The translations under genes were made by a program, and so were the position numbers. Below are positions 36,585-49,084 of a stretch of 64,000 bases of DNA, one piece after another. The stretch comes from Fistularia commersonii (Eukaryota > Chordata > Actinopteri > Syngnathiformes > Fistulariidae), in NCBI GenBank assembly GCA_037954325.1, contig JBBMNZ010000003.1, positions 2,281,465 to 2,345,464 on the forward strand. The letters are read 5' to 3'. The notes under the pieces were generated by a model. It saw only the letters and a program-made list of their open reading frames with translations, was not told the origin of the DNA and ran no database searches. Positions within the stretch are counted from its first letter, which is position 1; the number at the start of each line of letters is the position of its first letter.

Positions 36585-37017
36585 AGCCTCCTCCCCCCCC
36601 CACCCGCCCACCCACCCACCCTTCCCCGCTTTTCCTCCACCGTCTTTACACCCCCGGCTCGGTGTCACACCGGGGAAAAAATCAAATAAAAGAAAAAGAA
36701 AAATCTAAAAGAAAAGAAAGAGAAAGAAAACATGAATGTGACCGCGGATCTCCTCCGCGCCGTCACCGCCGTCCGGAGCCGCCGCCAGTCCACCCGGAGC
36801 GGACCGCAGCCCGCCGAGACCCGCTGAGAGCACACCTCCTCCTCCCCGCAGCTCTTATTCTTTCTGCTGCTTTGTCTCCCCAAAGCTCTCCGCTCCTCAT
36901 CACCCCTCCTTCCCCATCCTCCGCCTCCCCAGACACGGGTGTCCGTGGGACCGGAGGCAACTCGCGAAATCTCGCCTGACGCGCCTTCCCGGAGCGCTGC
37001 GCAGAAACAGAAACCAT
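36585..37017 (-). promoter_or_regulatory. mtnr1b: CpG-rich promoter/5' UTR region of the melatonin receptor gene
   Basis: This is the densest GC and CpG stretch in the window (CpG-rich part about 36400-36990, including exon 1), as expected for a CpG-island promoter. On the minus strand a GGGCGGGT GC-box-like site and a G-rich run lie just 5' of the start codon (36594-36625). I see no convincing TATA box. A pyrimidine tract ending TTTTCTTTTAG (AG at 36705-36706) could act as a splice acceptor for an untranslated upstream exon. The transcription start site cannot be placed by eye. Confidence 0.6.
36665..36733 (-). other. Upstream ORF in the 5' leader (22 codons)
   Basis: ATG at 36731-36733 opens a frame of mostly F/S codons that closes at TGA (36665-36667), 80 bp before the receptor ATG and out of frame with it. 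It matters only if transcription starts above 36733 and the pyrimidine tract is not spliced out. Whether it is translated is unknown. Confidence 0.4.
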
Positions 37018-37070
37018 GAGTTCATCGTTTATAGTCTCATTATAATCCGTGTCATCATCAAGGTTGTGAA

Positions 37071-37416
37071 TTTAATTTAATTTAATTTAATTTAATTTAA
37101 TTTAATTTAATTTAATTTAATTTGATTTGATTTAATTTAATTTAATTTAATTTAATTTAATTTAATTTAATTTGATTTAATTTTGTTTTATTTTATTTTA
37201 TTTTATTTTATTTTATTTTACTTAGTTTAATTTAATTTAATTTAATTTTGTTTTATTTTATTTTATTGCATTTTATTTAGTTTTATTTAGTTTTATTTAG
37301 TCTTATTAAATTAAATTTAATCAAATTAAATTTAATTCTATTTTATTTTATTTAGTTTAATTTAATTTCATTTCATTTAGTTTAATTTTATCTTATTTAT
37401 TCTTATTTAATTTAAT
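37071..37416. repeat. (TTTAA)n / (TTTTA)n pentanucleotide array
   Basis: About 346 bp of TTTAA units passing into TTTTA and TTTAG/TTTCA variants, starting 487 bp upstream of the receptor ATG. Confidence 0.97.
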
Positions 37417-37440
37417 CTTTTACTTCTTCGTTATACATAT

Positions 37441-37913
37441 ACACCGCTCCAAAAATTAAAGGAAACACTAAAGTCAGCTCTGTGGATTTATTAGCTAGGT
37501 TTTTTTCTTTCTTCTCAGGTTGTTTTTGGTCATATTTTTCCAAAAGGGTACTTCTACGTTTATGATAACATGTTTGATTCTTGGATCTTAGATTTCTGAA
37601 AAAGACAGTTGATATTTTTTATATGCACTGCTCCAAAAAAATAAAGGGGGGATGCTAAAATAACACATCCTAGATCTGAATGGGTGAGATATTCTTATGA
37701 GATTCTTTGTTCTCTACATTGTTGAATGTGCTGATAACAGAATCACACCAAAATGATCAATGGAAATCAGATTTATGAATCGGAGGAGGTTTGGATTTGG
37801 AGTCACACTCAAAATTCAAGTGGAAAAACACTAACTTTGATGTAATGTCCTTAAGACAAGTTAAAATGAATCACAATGTTTACATTGTGTTGTTTAAGAG
37901 TTCTTTTGAGCGG
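37441..37913 (+). mobile_element. Tc1-like element relic with direct-repeat ends (IR/DR-like)
   Basis: CACCGCTCCAAAAATTAAAG (37442) and CACTGCTCCAAAAAAATAAA (37626) are direct repeats 184 bp apart. They are followed by AACACATCCTAGATCTGAAT, ACTTTGATGTAATGTCCTTA and a closing TTACATTGTGTTGTTTAAG with TTTTGAGCGGT. Known: a common fish Tc1-like transposon has tips reading CACTGCTC and inverse ...GAGCAGTG with this internal text. The transposase gene is deleted. The doubled tip could be a long IR/DR terminus like Sleeping Beauty's, or one element nested in another. Confidence 0.75.
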
Positions 37914-39377
37914 TAAATATATGACACTGGACTCAACTGGACCTCTTTGGAATGACAATAGAAAATAAATTAAACTGAGGATGTTGTGATATTTTGCGGT
38001 TGTTTGAATTGAAACTGGAACATGTTTGCCGGTGCCATATTGAACTTTCCCAATTGTGGGATTATAATAAGCGTATTCTGTTTTATTTTTAATTTGCCTT
38101 CACCTGTGAGTACTAGATAGCATGTTAAGGTATATTAAGGTAGTTTACTAGGGGATGCAACACAAATGAACGGCACTATGTCTGAGGAGGAGCTCAACGA
38201 AATAGTTATAATGTCAAAAACAAATGAAAAAAAATCTTAATATCAACATAAATAGAAAGGCACACGACAGATGATAACAAAACAAAAAAAAATATTTAAA
38301 AAAATCCACTGTGCAGGTATGAATATTCTGCGGATCCACTCCTCCAACGTTAAAATGTTATTCACTGGCAATTATCAGTCTTAAAGGTTCAGTAACAGCA
38401 AGGTTATTTATTCTTATTTTTATTTTTTATTTTTTTTGTTTTTATTTTTGTTTAATTTTAATTTTAATTTTAATTTTAATTTTAATTTTATTTTTATTTT
38501 TATTTATTTTTTTATTTTTATTTTTATTTTTAGTGTTATTTTTATTTTCATTTTTAAATAATTAGTATACATTTTTTTTCAATTATTTTGTAACTTAATT
38601 CAATTTTTGGAGAGCAGCATCTTGAGGCCCAGAGAGGGATCAGACCTCCCGCATTGGGAACCTGAGCTTGGCTGTGGTTTCACACAGGATTCAATAAGAG
38701 AAAGTAAATCAGCGTCGCCTGGTCTGCCTTGGAGGCTGAGAGAATGAGAACAAACTTAGTTGGATGAATTCATAAATATGATGAAGGCTATGTTTAATTG
38801 TATGTGCAGCCTTGAGTTATGCTAGTAAATTGAAACCGCTCTGAAGGATATTGGTTTTTCATAATGTATAAGCTCCCTTCTAGTCAAAAAGTGTCTTTTT
38901 TTTTTTTCTTGTCACTAAGGTTGAATATTTGAGTTTCACTGTCGAATGAAGAAAGAAAAGTTTGAAACTTAAAGTTTTTCACATTCATTGTTTTATAATA
39001 TGATATAATATGATTCCGGGGGGGGGGAACCCATAGTTTGAATGTAAAATCTTTCCCAATATTTGGCAACATAAGTATGAAATTAACTCTTAAAGCCACT
39101 TACAAACTCCTTCAGAATTAACATTAGATTTAAATCACCAAAACTGAGATTTACGGTTTTAAGTGTGTTGATTATTTGTTTTCTTTTTTTCCCCTCTCTT
39201 TAGCAAATCACATTTGTGATACGCAATTTGATTATATGACCGAGCCGGGGTCTTCGTGAACTTACGTGAACTTACGTGAACTTTAGCGCTCTATTTTCGG
39301 ACTATTTTTGCAGAATCCGAAGATATTACGAAGAAGCCGGTCTGTGGTTTGTCAGTTACGTACCGTATGAACACAAC
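37914..39377. other. Unique AT-rich sequence with a TTTTAA tract
   Basis: 38408-38550 is TTTTA/TTTTAA simple sequence. 39254-39284 holds three tandem ACGTGAACTT units. The rest is featureless. Confidence 0.5.
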
Positions 39378-40060
39378 TTGTTGAGACGCATTTTGTAATA
39401 ACAGTGCATTTTGTTATAAACGTTCAAAATGTAAAAACTTTTTCATTTCATTTTGTAATAAAGCCGTATTTTGTAATAAACTGCCCCAACGCATTTTGGC
39501 ATAAATTTTGCCGCATTATGTAATAAGTTATTACATTTTGAGAAGATTATTACAAAATGCACTCGCAACTTTTTTATTCTCTAGGAAATGTAATAACATG
39601 GAATTTATAGAATATTCTCTGTTAATGTAACCTTTGAATAGTGTACTGATAGTAATTGCTAAGTACTGCTACTAGGCTAATACAGTGATGCTAATAATAG
39701 GCCTAGCTTTTACAAATACTTTAAAGTTAAATAAAATACAATCAACAAACAAATAAACTATGCTTTAGAATTGTTATTACATAATGCACCATGTTATTAC
39801 ATTTCCCAGAGAATAAAAAAGTTGCAAGTGCATTTTGTAATAATCTTCTCAACATGTAATAACTTATTACATAATGCGGCAAAATTTATACCAAAATGCA
39901 TCGGAGCAGTTTATTACAAAATACGGCTTTATTACAAAATGAAATGAAAAAGTTATTACATTTTGGACGTTTATTACAAAATGCAGTGTTATTACAAAAT
40001 GCGGCTCAACAAGGCAGTTTATTACAAAATGCGGCTTTATTACAAAATGCGGCTCAACAA
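39378..40060. mobile_element. Iteron-armed long-inverted-repeat element, copy B
   Basis: Same family as 4752-5391. Left arm 39378-39602, spacer 39603-39788 (inverted relative to copy A), right arm 39789-40060. Tips read TTGTTGAG / CTCAACAA. The right arm carries an extra tip: GCGGCTCAACAA occurs at 40001-40012 and again at the true end, with GTTTATTACAAAATGCGGC between, so the outermost iterons are duplicated there. No clear target duplication. Confidence 0.85.
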
Positions 40061-41439
40061 ACCTCCACGTGTTGGAGGCATCTGGCCAGATCAGTCCGCC
40101 ATGTTGTTCTCAGCGTTCCCTGCGAGTGTCCTGCAGGCGGCCGGAGGCACCGCAGGATGAATTGAGGGGGCAGCGGCTCTCGGATGTGAATTTTTTTCGA
40201 ACCCTCCTGGACGTTTATGCCTGCTTGTCAAAATCACTACATCTCACCTGTAAAACAGTTGTTTTTGCTGCAAAGTCACGCACGAGTCGGTGCTGTTTTC
40301 ACCGATTTTGCGATACATTAAAACCTACCATGTCGCAGAGAATTTGATGTTTCTGAAAAGGTATGTTTTGGTCGGGCGATGTTTTTTCGATGAAAAGCGC
40401 TGCCAACATAAACGAGAGAATAAATAATGTCGTGAAATGTTTTGGAAAGCATTTTGGGATTCACGCTAGATATTAAGGTGCTTCCCCGCCGGATCGATGA
40501 TTTCTAAGGTTTCTGGTTGTTCTTGATGCACAGTCGGAAAAGGGAACGCGCAAAAGTCGCCAACTGTTTCGATCTGCAATGCGACGATACAAACAAATTT
40601 GCCATCCGCCTTTTTCCTCTCAAAAATCTTTTCAGGCGCCCATTTTTTGAATGATATCATCATTTGCGCGGCAAAGTTTACAGGCTTACCGTCCTCTTGG
40701 CTCCGCTTTAAAGGGTTTGGTGTATCAGACGCAGCCAAGACTTAATTGGCTGCTTAATTTTAATTCAAATTTTCGAGCGCTGATCCGATGAGAAGCAGCG
40801 AAATGACAAAGAATTATTCAAATCTTCTCTTCATGCACAATAATGAGACTACTTCTTTCACAACCAAACACAAGCTGCGCATAAAAAGCAAATCTACCGT
40901 CAGCGATTCGGAGTTTGGAGTTCGTTTCCGACCCATTTTTTTGCAAAAAAATCGCCCGAAAACGTCCTTATTTGTTTATAACGTTGCACTTTTCCTTCGG
41001 CAAAAGTGACGCTCGACGTTTATTGGGTCTGATTTAGTTTCCTCAGAGGTAAAACGACGCTGAGTCTTGCTTTCAAAAGTCTATAATCCCTCCTTTTTCT
41101 GTGAGCGATCTTACGAAGGGTGGCGATAACGTCATCCCGGTCCAATCCGGTCAAAACCTCCCAGCGCCGTAACACATTTACCGGGGAGGTTTTTCATACC
41201 GTCACTGGAGGCTTGAATCTTGAATCATTTCAACTCTGCACTGATGTGGAGGGGAGGATGCCAAAAAACTTCTTCTCCTTGAATAAACAGCTTCAAAGCA
41301 CGGCCACGTTCACTTTTCAGAGTAATGCGGAGTTTGATTCGGCTCAAAACTGCCTTAGTGGTGGAGTGTATCTTGTCATGCCAACGGACGGGGGGTCAAG
41401 ATCGTGCTTGACAATAAAAGAACATATCAAGCAAGAAAT
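40061..41439. other. Unique sequence, nothing recognised
   Basis: Richer in CpG than most of the flank. Frames at 40466-40738 (minus), 40788-41009 (plus) and 41120-41521 (plus, 133 codons) have no recognisable domain. Confidence 0.4.
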
Positions 41440-41812
41440 AAGTCAGTTCTGTGGTTTTATTAGCTACGTATTTTTCCGTTTTTGGTCATATTTTTCCAGC
41501 AGGGTTCTTCCACGTTCATGATAACATGTTTGATTCTTGGATCTTAGATTTCCGAAATAAGACAATTGATATTTTTCATACGGACGTGCGCTAAAGGGGG
41601 ACGCTAAAAAAACACATGCTAGATATGGATGAATGAAATTATTCGTATGAAAGACTTTGTTCGTTACGTAGTTGAATGCGACGATAAGAAAATCACCCAA
41701 AAATGATCGATGGAAATCAAAAATATGAACCCAGGCTGATTATTCTTGTTGTTAGTTTGATTTCACAGACGTGTGATTGACTTGGAGTTACATTGTGTTG
41801 CTTAAGTTACAA
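41440..41812 (+). mobile_element. Tc1-like element relic, second copy of the 37441 family
   Basis: AAGTCAGTTCTGTGG...TTATTAGCTA, GATAACATGTTTGATTCTTG and GATCTTAGATTTC match 37471-37595. Then CTAAAGGGGGACGCTAAAA, AACACATGCTAGATATGGAT and a right end GATTTCACAGACGTGTGATT, GACTTGGAGTTACATTGTGT. The left outer tip is lost and the interior deleted. Confidence 0.75.
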
Positions 41813-41891
41813 AACAAAACAAAAAAAAGACTAAAAACAGAATATGCATCAAACTAAATTACAGGAGTTAAAAAAATATTCAAAAAATATA

Positions 41892-42124
41892 CAGGACTGT
41901 CTCAGAAAATTAGAATGTTGTGATAAAGTTCTTCATCTTCCGTAATGCAATTCAAAAAACAAAAATGACTTTTTCATGATATTCTAATATTTTGAGAAAG
42001 GATTTTTGACTTTTCTTAAGAAAATAATAAAAGGTTTGTAATATTTCATTTGATTTGTAATGAATCCAGAATGTTTGCTTTTGTAATTGCATTACAGAAG
42101 ATAAAGAACTTTATCACAATATCC
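41892..42124 (+). mobile_element. Tc1-like MITE, copy 4 (right tip lost)
   Basis: TA then CAGGACTGTCTCAGAAAATT, through TTGCATTACAGAAGATAAAG and ACTTTATCACAATAT, where it breaks off. The ~45 bp to its left match the left flank of copy 2 at 30478. Confidence 0.88.
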
Positions 42125-42436
42125 AAAACAGATGTGAAGCAGTAAATCAGCTTGAAAAAAAAAAAAAAAACGTCATATCACGACATTCACCTGCTTTCTT
42201 TGTTTTTTTTTTTTTGTTTTTTTTTTTTTCCCAGATATGCAAGTTTCCCCCGCGGCAATTAGTCTCAATGAGAATCAATATAAATATTGCCAGTTGAGAG
42301 ATGGCCAGTCACAGAAAAGTCAGCGAGGAGCTGTGAACTGAGGAATATGCATTGATCCTCTTCCATGCTTCAAAGAGGATTCTGCTGCTGCCTTAATTAA
42401 TACTTGCAGCTCCTTCACTGACACTCACAAGGATCA

Positions 42437-42460
42437 AACACACACACACACACACACACA
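42437..42460. repeat. (CA)n microsatellite
   Basis: About 12 CA units. Confidence 0.95.
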
Positions 42461-42758
42461 TATATACACAACAGGAAGGGATTTCTGATTAGGCCAACAG
42501 CCCGATCTGCTGTCATAAGCAAATCATATCGTACCGTGTTGTTTCATATCGCACAATGCGGGGAAATATTTCAAAACCGTGATCTAATTTTTTCGGCGAG
42601 CTGTTCCGAAAGATGTAAGCAAAGGAAAGCGACAGTTCTGTGATTGCTGCTGGTACGGCGGCTGTCGGGGTCTTGCAAACCAAAGGTAGATTGCGACAAA
42701 TATTTTCCAGTGTTGGAAATCTAGGACACCTAAATTGCAATGTTGATGTCTACTAAGA
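42461..42758. other. Unique sequence, nothing recognised
   Basis: No recognisable motif; short overlapping minus frames only. Confidence 0.45.
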
Positions 42759-43518
42759 TAAAATGATGATTGTGACACCAAACAAAAACAGTCTCATTTT
42801 TCTAAAATATCTTTTCTACCTCCCCTTATTTCTATTTTTCAAAAACATAAATGGGAAAAAAATATACATCAATATACAAAAAAAATATAAAATAAATATA
42901 ATAATAATAAATAATAATAATAATAATAAATAATAACAACAGCCACAACAACAACAACAATAATGATAATAATAATTTAATAATATAATATAAGAATAAA
43001 ATTTAAAAAATCATAAGAAATAACACTTTGCACTAAACACTGGATCATCAAACATTGGATAAAATGATGATTGTGACACCAAACAAAAACAGTGTCATTT
43101 TTCTAAAATATCTTTTCTCCCTCCCCTTTTTTCTATTTTTCAAAAACATAAATAGGAAAAAAATATACATCAATATACAAAAAAAATATGAAATAAATAT
43201 AATAATAAATAATAATCATAATGGTAACAGATAATAATAATAATAACAATAATAATAATGATAATGATGATAACAATAATAATAATAATTTAATCATATA
43301 ATATAAGAATAAAATAAAAAAAAATCATATGAAATAAAACTTTGCACTAAACATTGGATCATCAAACATTGGATAAAAGGATGATTGTGACACCAAACAA
43401 AAACAGCGCCATTTTTCTGAAATATCTTTTCTCCCTCCCCTTATTTCTATTTTTCAAAAACATAAATGGAAAAAAAATATACATCAATATACAAAAAAAT
43501 ATAAAATAAATATAATAA

Positions 43519-43579
<61 letters not shown>

Positions 43580-43695
43580 CAACAACAACAACAACAACTC
43601 TAATAATAATAATAATTATCATAATTGAATAATTTAATATAAGAATACAATAAAAAAAATCATAAGAAATGAAACTTTGCACTAAACATTGGATC
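42759..43695 (+). repeat. Tandem repeat of three ~305-bp units with embedded AAT runs
   Basis: Units start near 42759, 43059 and 43373. Each reads ATGATTGTGACACCAAACAA, CATTTTTCTRAAATATCTTT, CATAAATRGRAAAAAAATAT, then a variable AAT/AAC/GAT trinucleotide block, then CTTTGCACTAAACA and CTGGATC/TTGGATC. The trinucleotide blocks differ in length and order between units while the framework is nearly identical. Confidence 0.93.
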
Positions 43696-44853
43696 CAATG
43701 AGTAAGTAAAATGAAGCAAATCTAAATCCCGTGGTTTTATTCAACAGCTTGGACGGTGGACTGGATTTGCCTGCCGGTGCTGCAGCTGCTCCTCTTTAAA
43801 ACAGCCCACAGGACTTTCCTCGTGTGATTGTGACAAATTACTGGTCCACAGCGGCACAAGTGAACTTGTTTTGTTAATGCACTCCCTGAAAGGCATGGAG
43901 GGATTTCCTTCAAATAAGGATTGGATTCATTCTAGCGGTCAAGTGGGTTCGTTTTCATCGGAGTTGGCGTCCTTTATTTATTTTTTTTATTTAACGTAAA
44001 AGCTCCCTTTTTCACTTTCACTGTGTCCAAACGCATGAACGGATGTTGCGACGACGAGACGTACCGACAAAGAGAATTCTATCTTAGTTATTTAACAAGG
44101 CAAGAATGATGAGACCACTGTCTTAAATTAACGGTGTTAAATCTGTATTACTTAATATTACAAATAAAACACGTGTCTGGGATTCACCATGCAAGCTTGA
44201 AGCATAAAATAGCGAATTACTAGTTCGTTTTATTATTCTTGATCGCACACATATATCAGAATGAGCCGGGAGACTCCAAATTACAACCGTCTTTAAATTG
44301 AATCTATAGCTTTCAATCAGATTTAATCTAAAGTAGTTTTGATTCCTGAGGAAAAGGTGGAAGAATGCCAGTTTAATTCATTTGCAGTGAAATGTGCCAC
44401 GGCTGGTCCTGGTTTGCTGAGTTGGCACAGCGGTTGGAGAGGATAGTGAGGCGGCGTGGAGGCGGAGGACGGCTGGAAGGCCCAAACTCATTTTACGAGA
44501 CGTGTTGAGGCACTTAACAGAAAATCACATGAGCCATTTCAGCAGATGCGGACGCCGACAAAGTACATTTGTTTGATTGATATACAGACAAATATATATT
44601 TAAGTATCTGCACATCGGTATTTCTAAGCAATTAGCTTTTCTAGTTTTACCTCTCGACATTAATGCGTTAATATCGTAATTTCAATTGAAATTCAGTGAC
44701 CGATCCGGTGACACGATCATCTAATTCAAATAAAGAGTCAAGAATACATTCATTTCCTTCTCTTTAGAACAATTTCATCACTGTGTTTGTCAATTTTTTG
44801 TTCTTTTTTTTGTTTTTTTCCATGGCAAACACAGTGGAAAGCATTCTTAGCAT
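43696..44853. other. Unique sequence, nothing recognised
   Basis: No coding or repeat feature identified. Confidence 0.45.
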
Positions 44854-44882
44854 TCACTAGCTTAGCAATGCTAAGCTAGTGA
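44854..44882. repeat. 14-bp inverted repeat (hairpin)
   Basis: TCACTAGCTTAGCA, one base, then the exact inverse TGCTAAGCTAGTGA. Confidence 0.92.
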
Positions 44883-45028
44883 GTGAGAAAAGCAAGACAA
44901 CCCAGGGAAAACACATGTAGGTATAAAAATCCCCACAGCCAAGAGTCAGTTACCAGGATCGCACCTGGAACCTTCTCGCACCTTCTGATTTTCCAGTTGC
45001 AGACTTAAAACTGGCAAGTCAAAAGTCA

Positions 45029-45092
45029 AGTCTTAGCGCAGTCTTAGCGCAGTCTTAGCGCAGTCTTTGCTTGGTCTTTGCTTGGTCTTAGT
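45029..45092. repeat. 11-bp tandem minisatellite
   Basis: GTCTTAGCGCA three times, then GTCTTTGCTTG twice, then a partial unit. Dispersed AAGTC/GAGTCTT text continues at 46040-46205, suggesting an older repeat split by the simple repeats between. Confidence 0.88.
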
Positions 45093-45404
45093 GCAAACCA
45101 CAATATCAAACCTGTAAGATATTATCACAAGTTTTAGCGTCACTGTAAAGACTGAATCCACAACCAATAGATGAGCTCCCACAAAACTAGAAGAAGGAAA
45201 CCTGGTAGAAAAACAAACGTGTGATCGCTGTTGTGCGGCAGAGACGGTATTTGTTGTTGGCGATAAGGATGAACGGTAACAATGAAGGACGTCCCGATCA
45301 GGATGGAGCGTCTGGAAAGAGGAACGGAGGGTGGAGATGTGGCCAGAACAGACGGCCATGTGCCATGTCAACTCTCCAATATATCACGAGGAAAAGGGCT
45401 GGGA

Positions 45405-45491
45405 AAAATACTAACAACAACAACAACAATAACAGTAATAATAATAATAATGATAATAACAATAATGATAATCACGCTACTAACAATGGTC

Positions 45492-45522
<31 letters not shown>

Positions 45523-45655
45523 CAGTAATAATCTAATAGTAACAATAAATCTAACAATAAACAATAACACTAATTATCACAATGATGATAATAATAATAA
45601 CAATAATGACAACAACAAGTATCATTATTATTATTGTTATTGTTGTCAATAATAA
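45405..45655. repeat. AAC/AAT/GAT trinucleotide-rich tract
   Basis: About 250 bp of interrupted AAT, AAC and GATAAT units. Confidence 0.95.
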
Positions 45656-45739
45656 TAGTGATACATTTTATTAAAGGTACCTAATTAATGTTGGAGTTAC
45701 TTCACTTTATTTTTATCTAATTTTTATTTTACCTTTATT

Positions 45740-47095
<1,356 letters not shown>

Positions 47096-47245
47096 TGAGA
47101 TGAGATGAGAACAACTTTATTTATCCCGAAGGAAATTGTTGTGCCAGAGTTTCAAGTAAAAACATAACAGTAATAGATAATAGTAGGAAGGAGGAAGAAT
47201 AAGAAATACAATGAAATATAAATTGTCTTAACTGTTAACTGTAAC
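47096..47245 (-). mobile_element. LINE 3' UTR fragment, minus orientation (second copy)
   Basis: GAGATGAGAACAACTTTATT, TATCCCGAAGGAAATTGTTG, TGCCAGAGTTTCAAG and CATAACAGTAATAGATAATA. Same block as 7386-7500; its tail repeat has decayed to GAGATGAGATGAGA. Confidence 0.65.
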
Positions 47246-48775
47246 TACAAAGATTTGAAGATTCCCTGCGGCTGAGGGAGGAGGAATTAAAATTTTTTTA
47301 AAATTTAATCTCAAAATTAAGAAATCCCATCCTTTGCGTGTCATCAAATAATGTCGAATTTGAAAATATCTAAATAAATCCTTAGAGTCAAGGCCGTATT
47401 TTGCCTGAAGTTGTGAAAAAGATTGTGATTAAACCTTTCCCTGCCCATCTAATGAAACCACAGTCCATCTTTTCGGACAGAAAATCACCTGCTGTTGTTA
47501 TTTTCGCTGCCCTCCATAGAGATAGAGGTAGATTCGAGAATCGTCTTGTCTTTTCCCAAACCTTTAGTGTATGTTTGACATATTCATTTTGTATCTTAAG
47601 TTTACGTCTTGCTTTTGAATTTAGAAAAGGAAGAGTTGAAAGCGACACATTTTTTCCTGAAACTCGCTCTAAATGCACCCATCTTGAGGCATTTCTATAA
47701 GACCTTTAGTCAACAAGCAAATTCGTGCACTCAGATTTGTTTTGAGTCATTAGATTAAAAAAATGCACGATAGCAACAACGCAATAATGAGCTGAATAAG
47801 GAATCTCGACTTAAGCATTTTTACCAAACAAGCAATTTGACACTTGACACGTCAGACACAAGTCTCTCTCTTTTTCCTCTGATTTAATCCAATATATATT
47901 GATTTGTTTTTAAAACATATCTCCTTTCTTTCTCAGCTATGTGAAAATTCACCGAGCGTAAAGTTAGAAGATAAGGATGAGGACGATTGCTGCAAACTGT
48001 CTCCTAGCAGCTGAGCGAGCGCCGCGATGCTGCAGCAGCAGCAGCAGCAAACAGAGCAGAACATATAGGTGGATCCCCGATGAGGTACTTACGCTGCATG
48101 AAGATTGAATTGAAGCAGCTTCAGGTCATGGTGTGACAGCCGCACTGTCTAAAAATCGAGGGGCTTCATCTGCTGGAAAATACAGCTCCCGGCACGCATA
48201 AATAAAGACTCTTAAACCCTCTTTCTGACGAACAATTAAGTCCCGGCCCCTGGGCCAGATTATCCATATAAAGATCCCAGTGAACAGCCAGAGGCGCCAA
48301 GTGATGGAGACTTTGAGGAGACTTTTAAAATGTGTAATAATTTCAAAAAAAAAAAAAAAAGGGGAGTGAACGTTTAACGTGAGTGTGTGAGAGCGCTGGA
48401 CGCAAATTCTTTTTTGATAAAAACAAGGATTCACAGAAAAAAAAAATCACTAAATGAAACATTTCTAACTCTAAATCTTTGTGAAGAAAAAAAGAGAGAT
48501 GGGAAAAAAAATTTATGAAAAAAAAAACAAAAAACAACTGCAATCACATATTTGAATAATATGGGAGAGAAAATGTTTATTTAACTTTTTTTTTAAATTG
48601 GAGGATTTGGAGAACTCATAATGTGACTTAACAGCTTCTTTCACATTTTAACGTAATTTCACAATTTCACAATTTTCACATGATCCGGTCTAAAGTTACA
48701 ATTTTAATATTTTTAGTATGTTTTTTTAACCCTTTGCATTGAAGAAAAGACTAAACACACAGTTTCATTAAAACA
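47246..48775. other. Unique sequence, nothing recognised
   Basis: Overlapping opposite frames at 47388-47700 are likely chance. A short (CAG)n run lies at 48031-48050. Confidence 0.4.
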
Positions 48776-49074
48776 ACTCATATTCCAGATATTTTAAGGA
48801 GTATCAATGACCATCTGGTTCCACGATGAGGAACATAATCTAGAAATAGTTTTGTATTTACCATCTCTTTCTATTATTTCTCTTGAATGGGATATGTAAC
48901 TGACATAAAACAAATATTTTTGTTTTCAAAAACAAGTCGGTGCATTTTTTTGTAGCGCTGAATTTGTCAACATTTTTCTTAGACCATACATAGATGACAA
49001 TTATACTGGTAAATCAATTTATACGTAATTAATGATCCAAACCATTATTTATTCAATGCATAATCTCGCAAATA
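48776..49074 (+). repeat. Segmental duplication unit A (copy 1)
   Basis: 299 bp from ACTCATATTCCAGATATTTT to CATAATCTCGCAAAT. It is nearly identical to 49807-50105, with only scattered substitutions and a small indel by eye. Confidence 0.93.
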
Positions 49075-49084
49075 TCAAATATAA

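Noticed and set aside
36585..36668. N-terminal extension of the receptor exon starting at GTG 36668
   Set aside because: GTG is not a normal eukaryotic start. The extension is G-rich leader sequence unlike any melatonin receptor N-terminus. The ATG at 36584 gives a family-like start.
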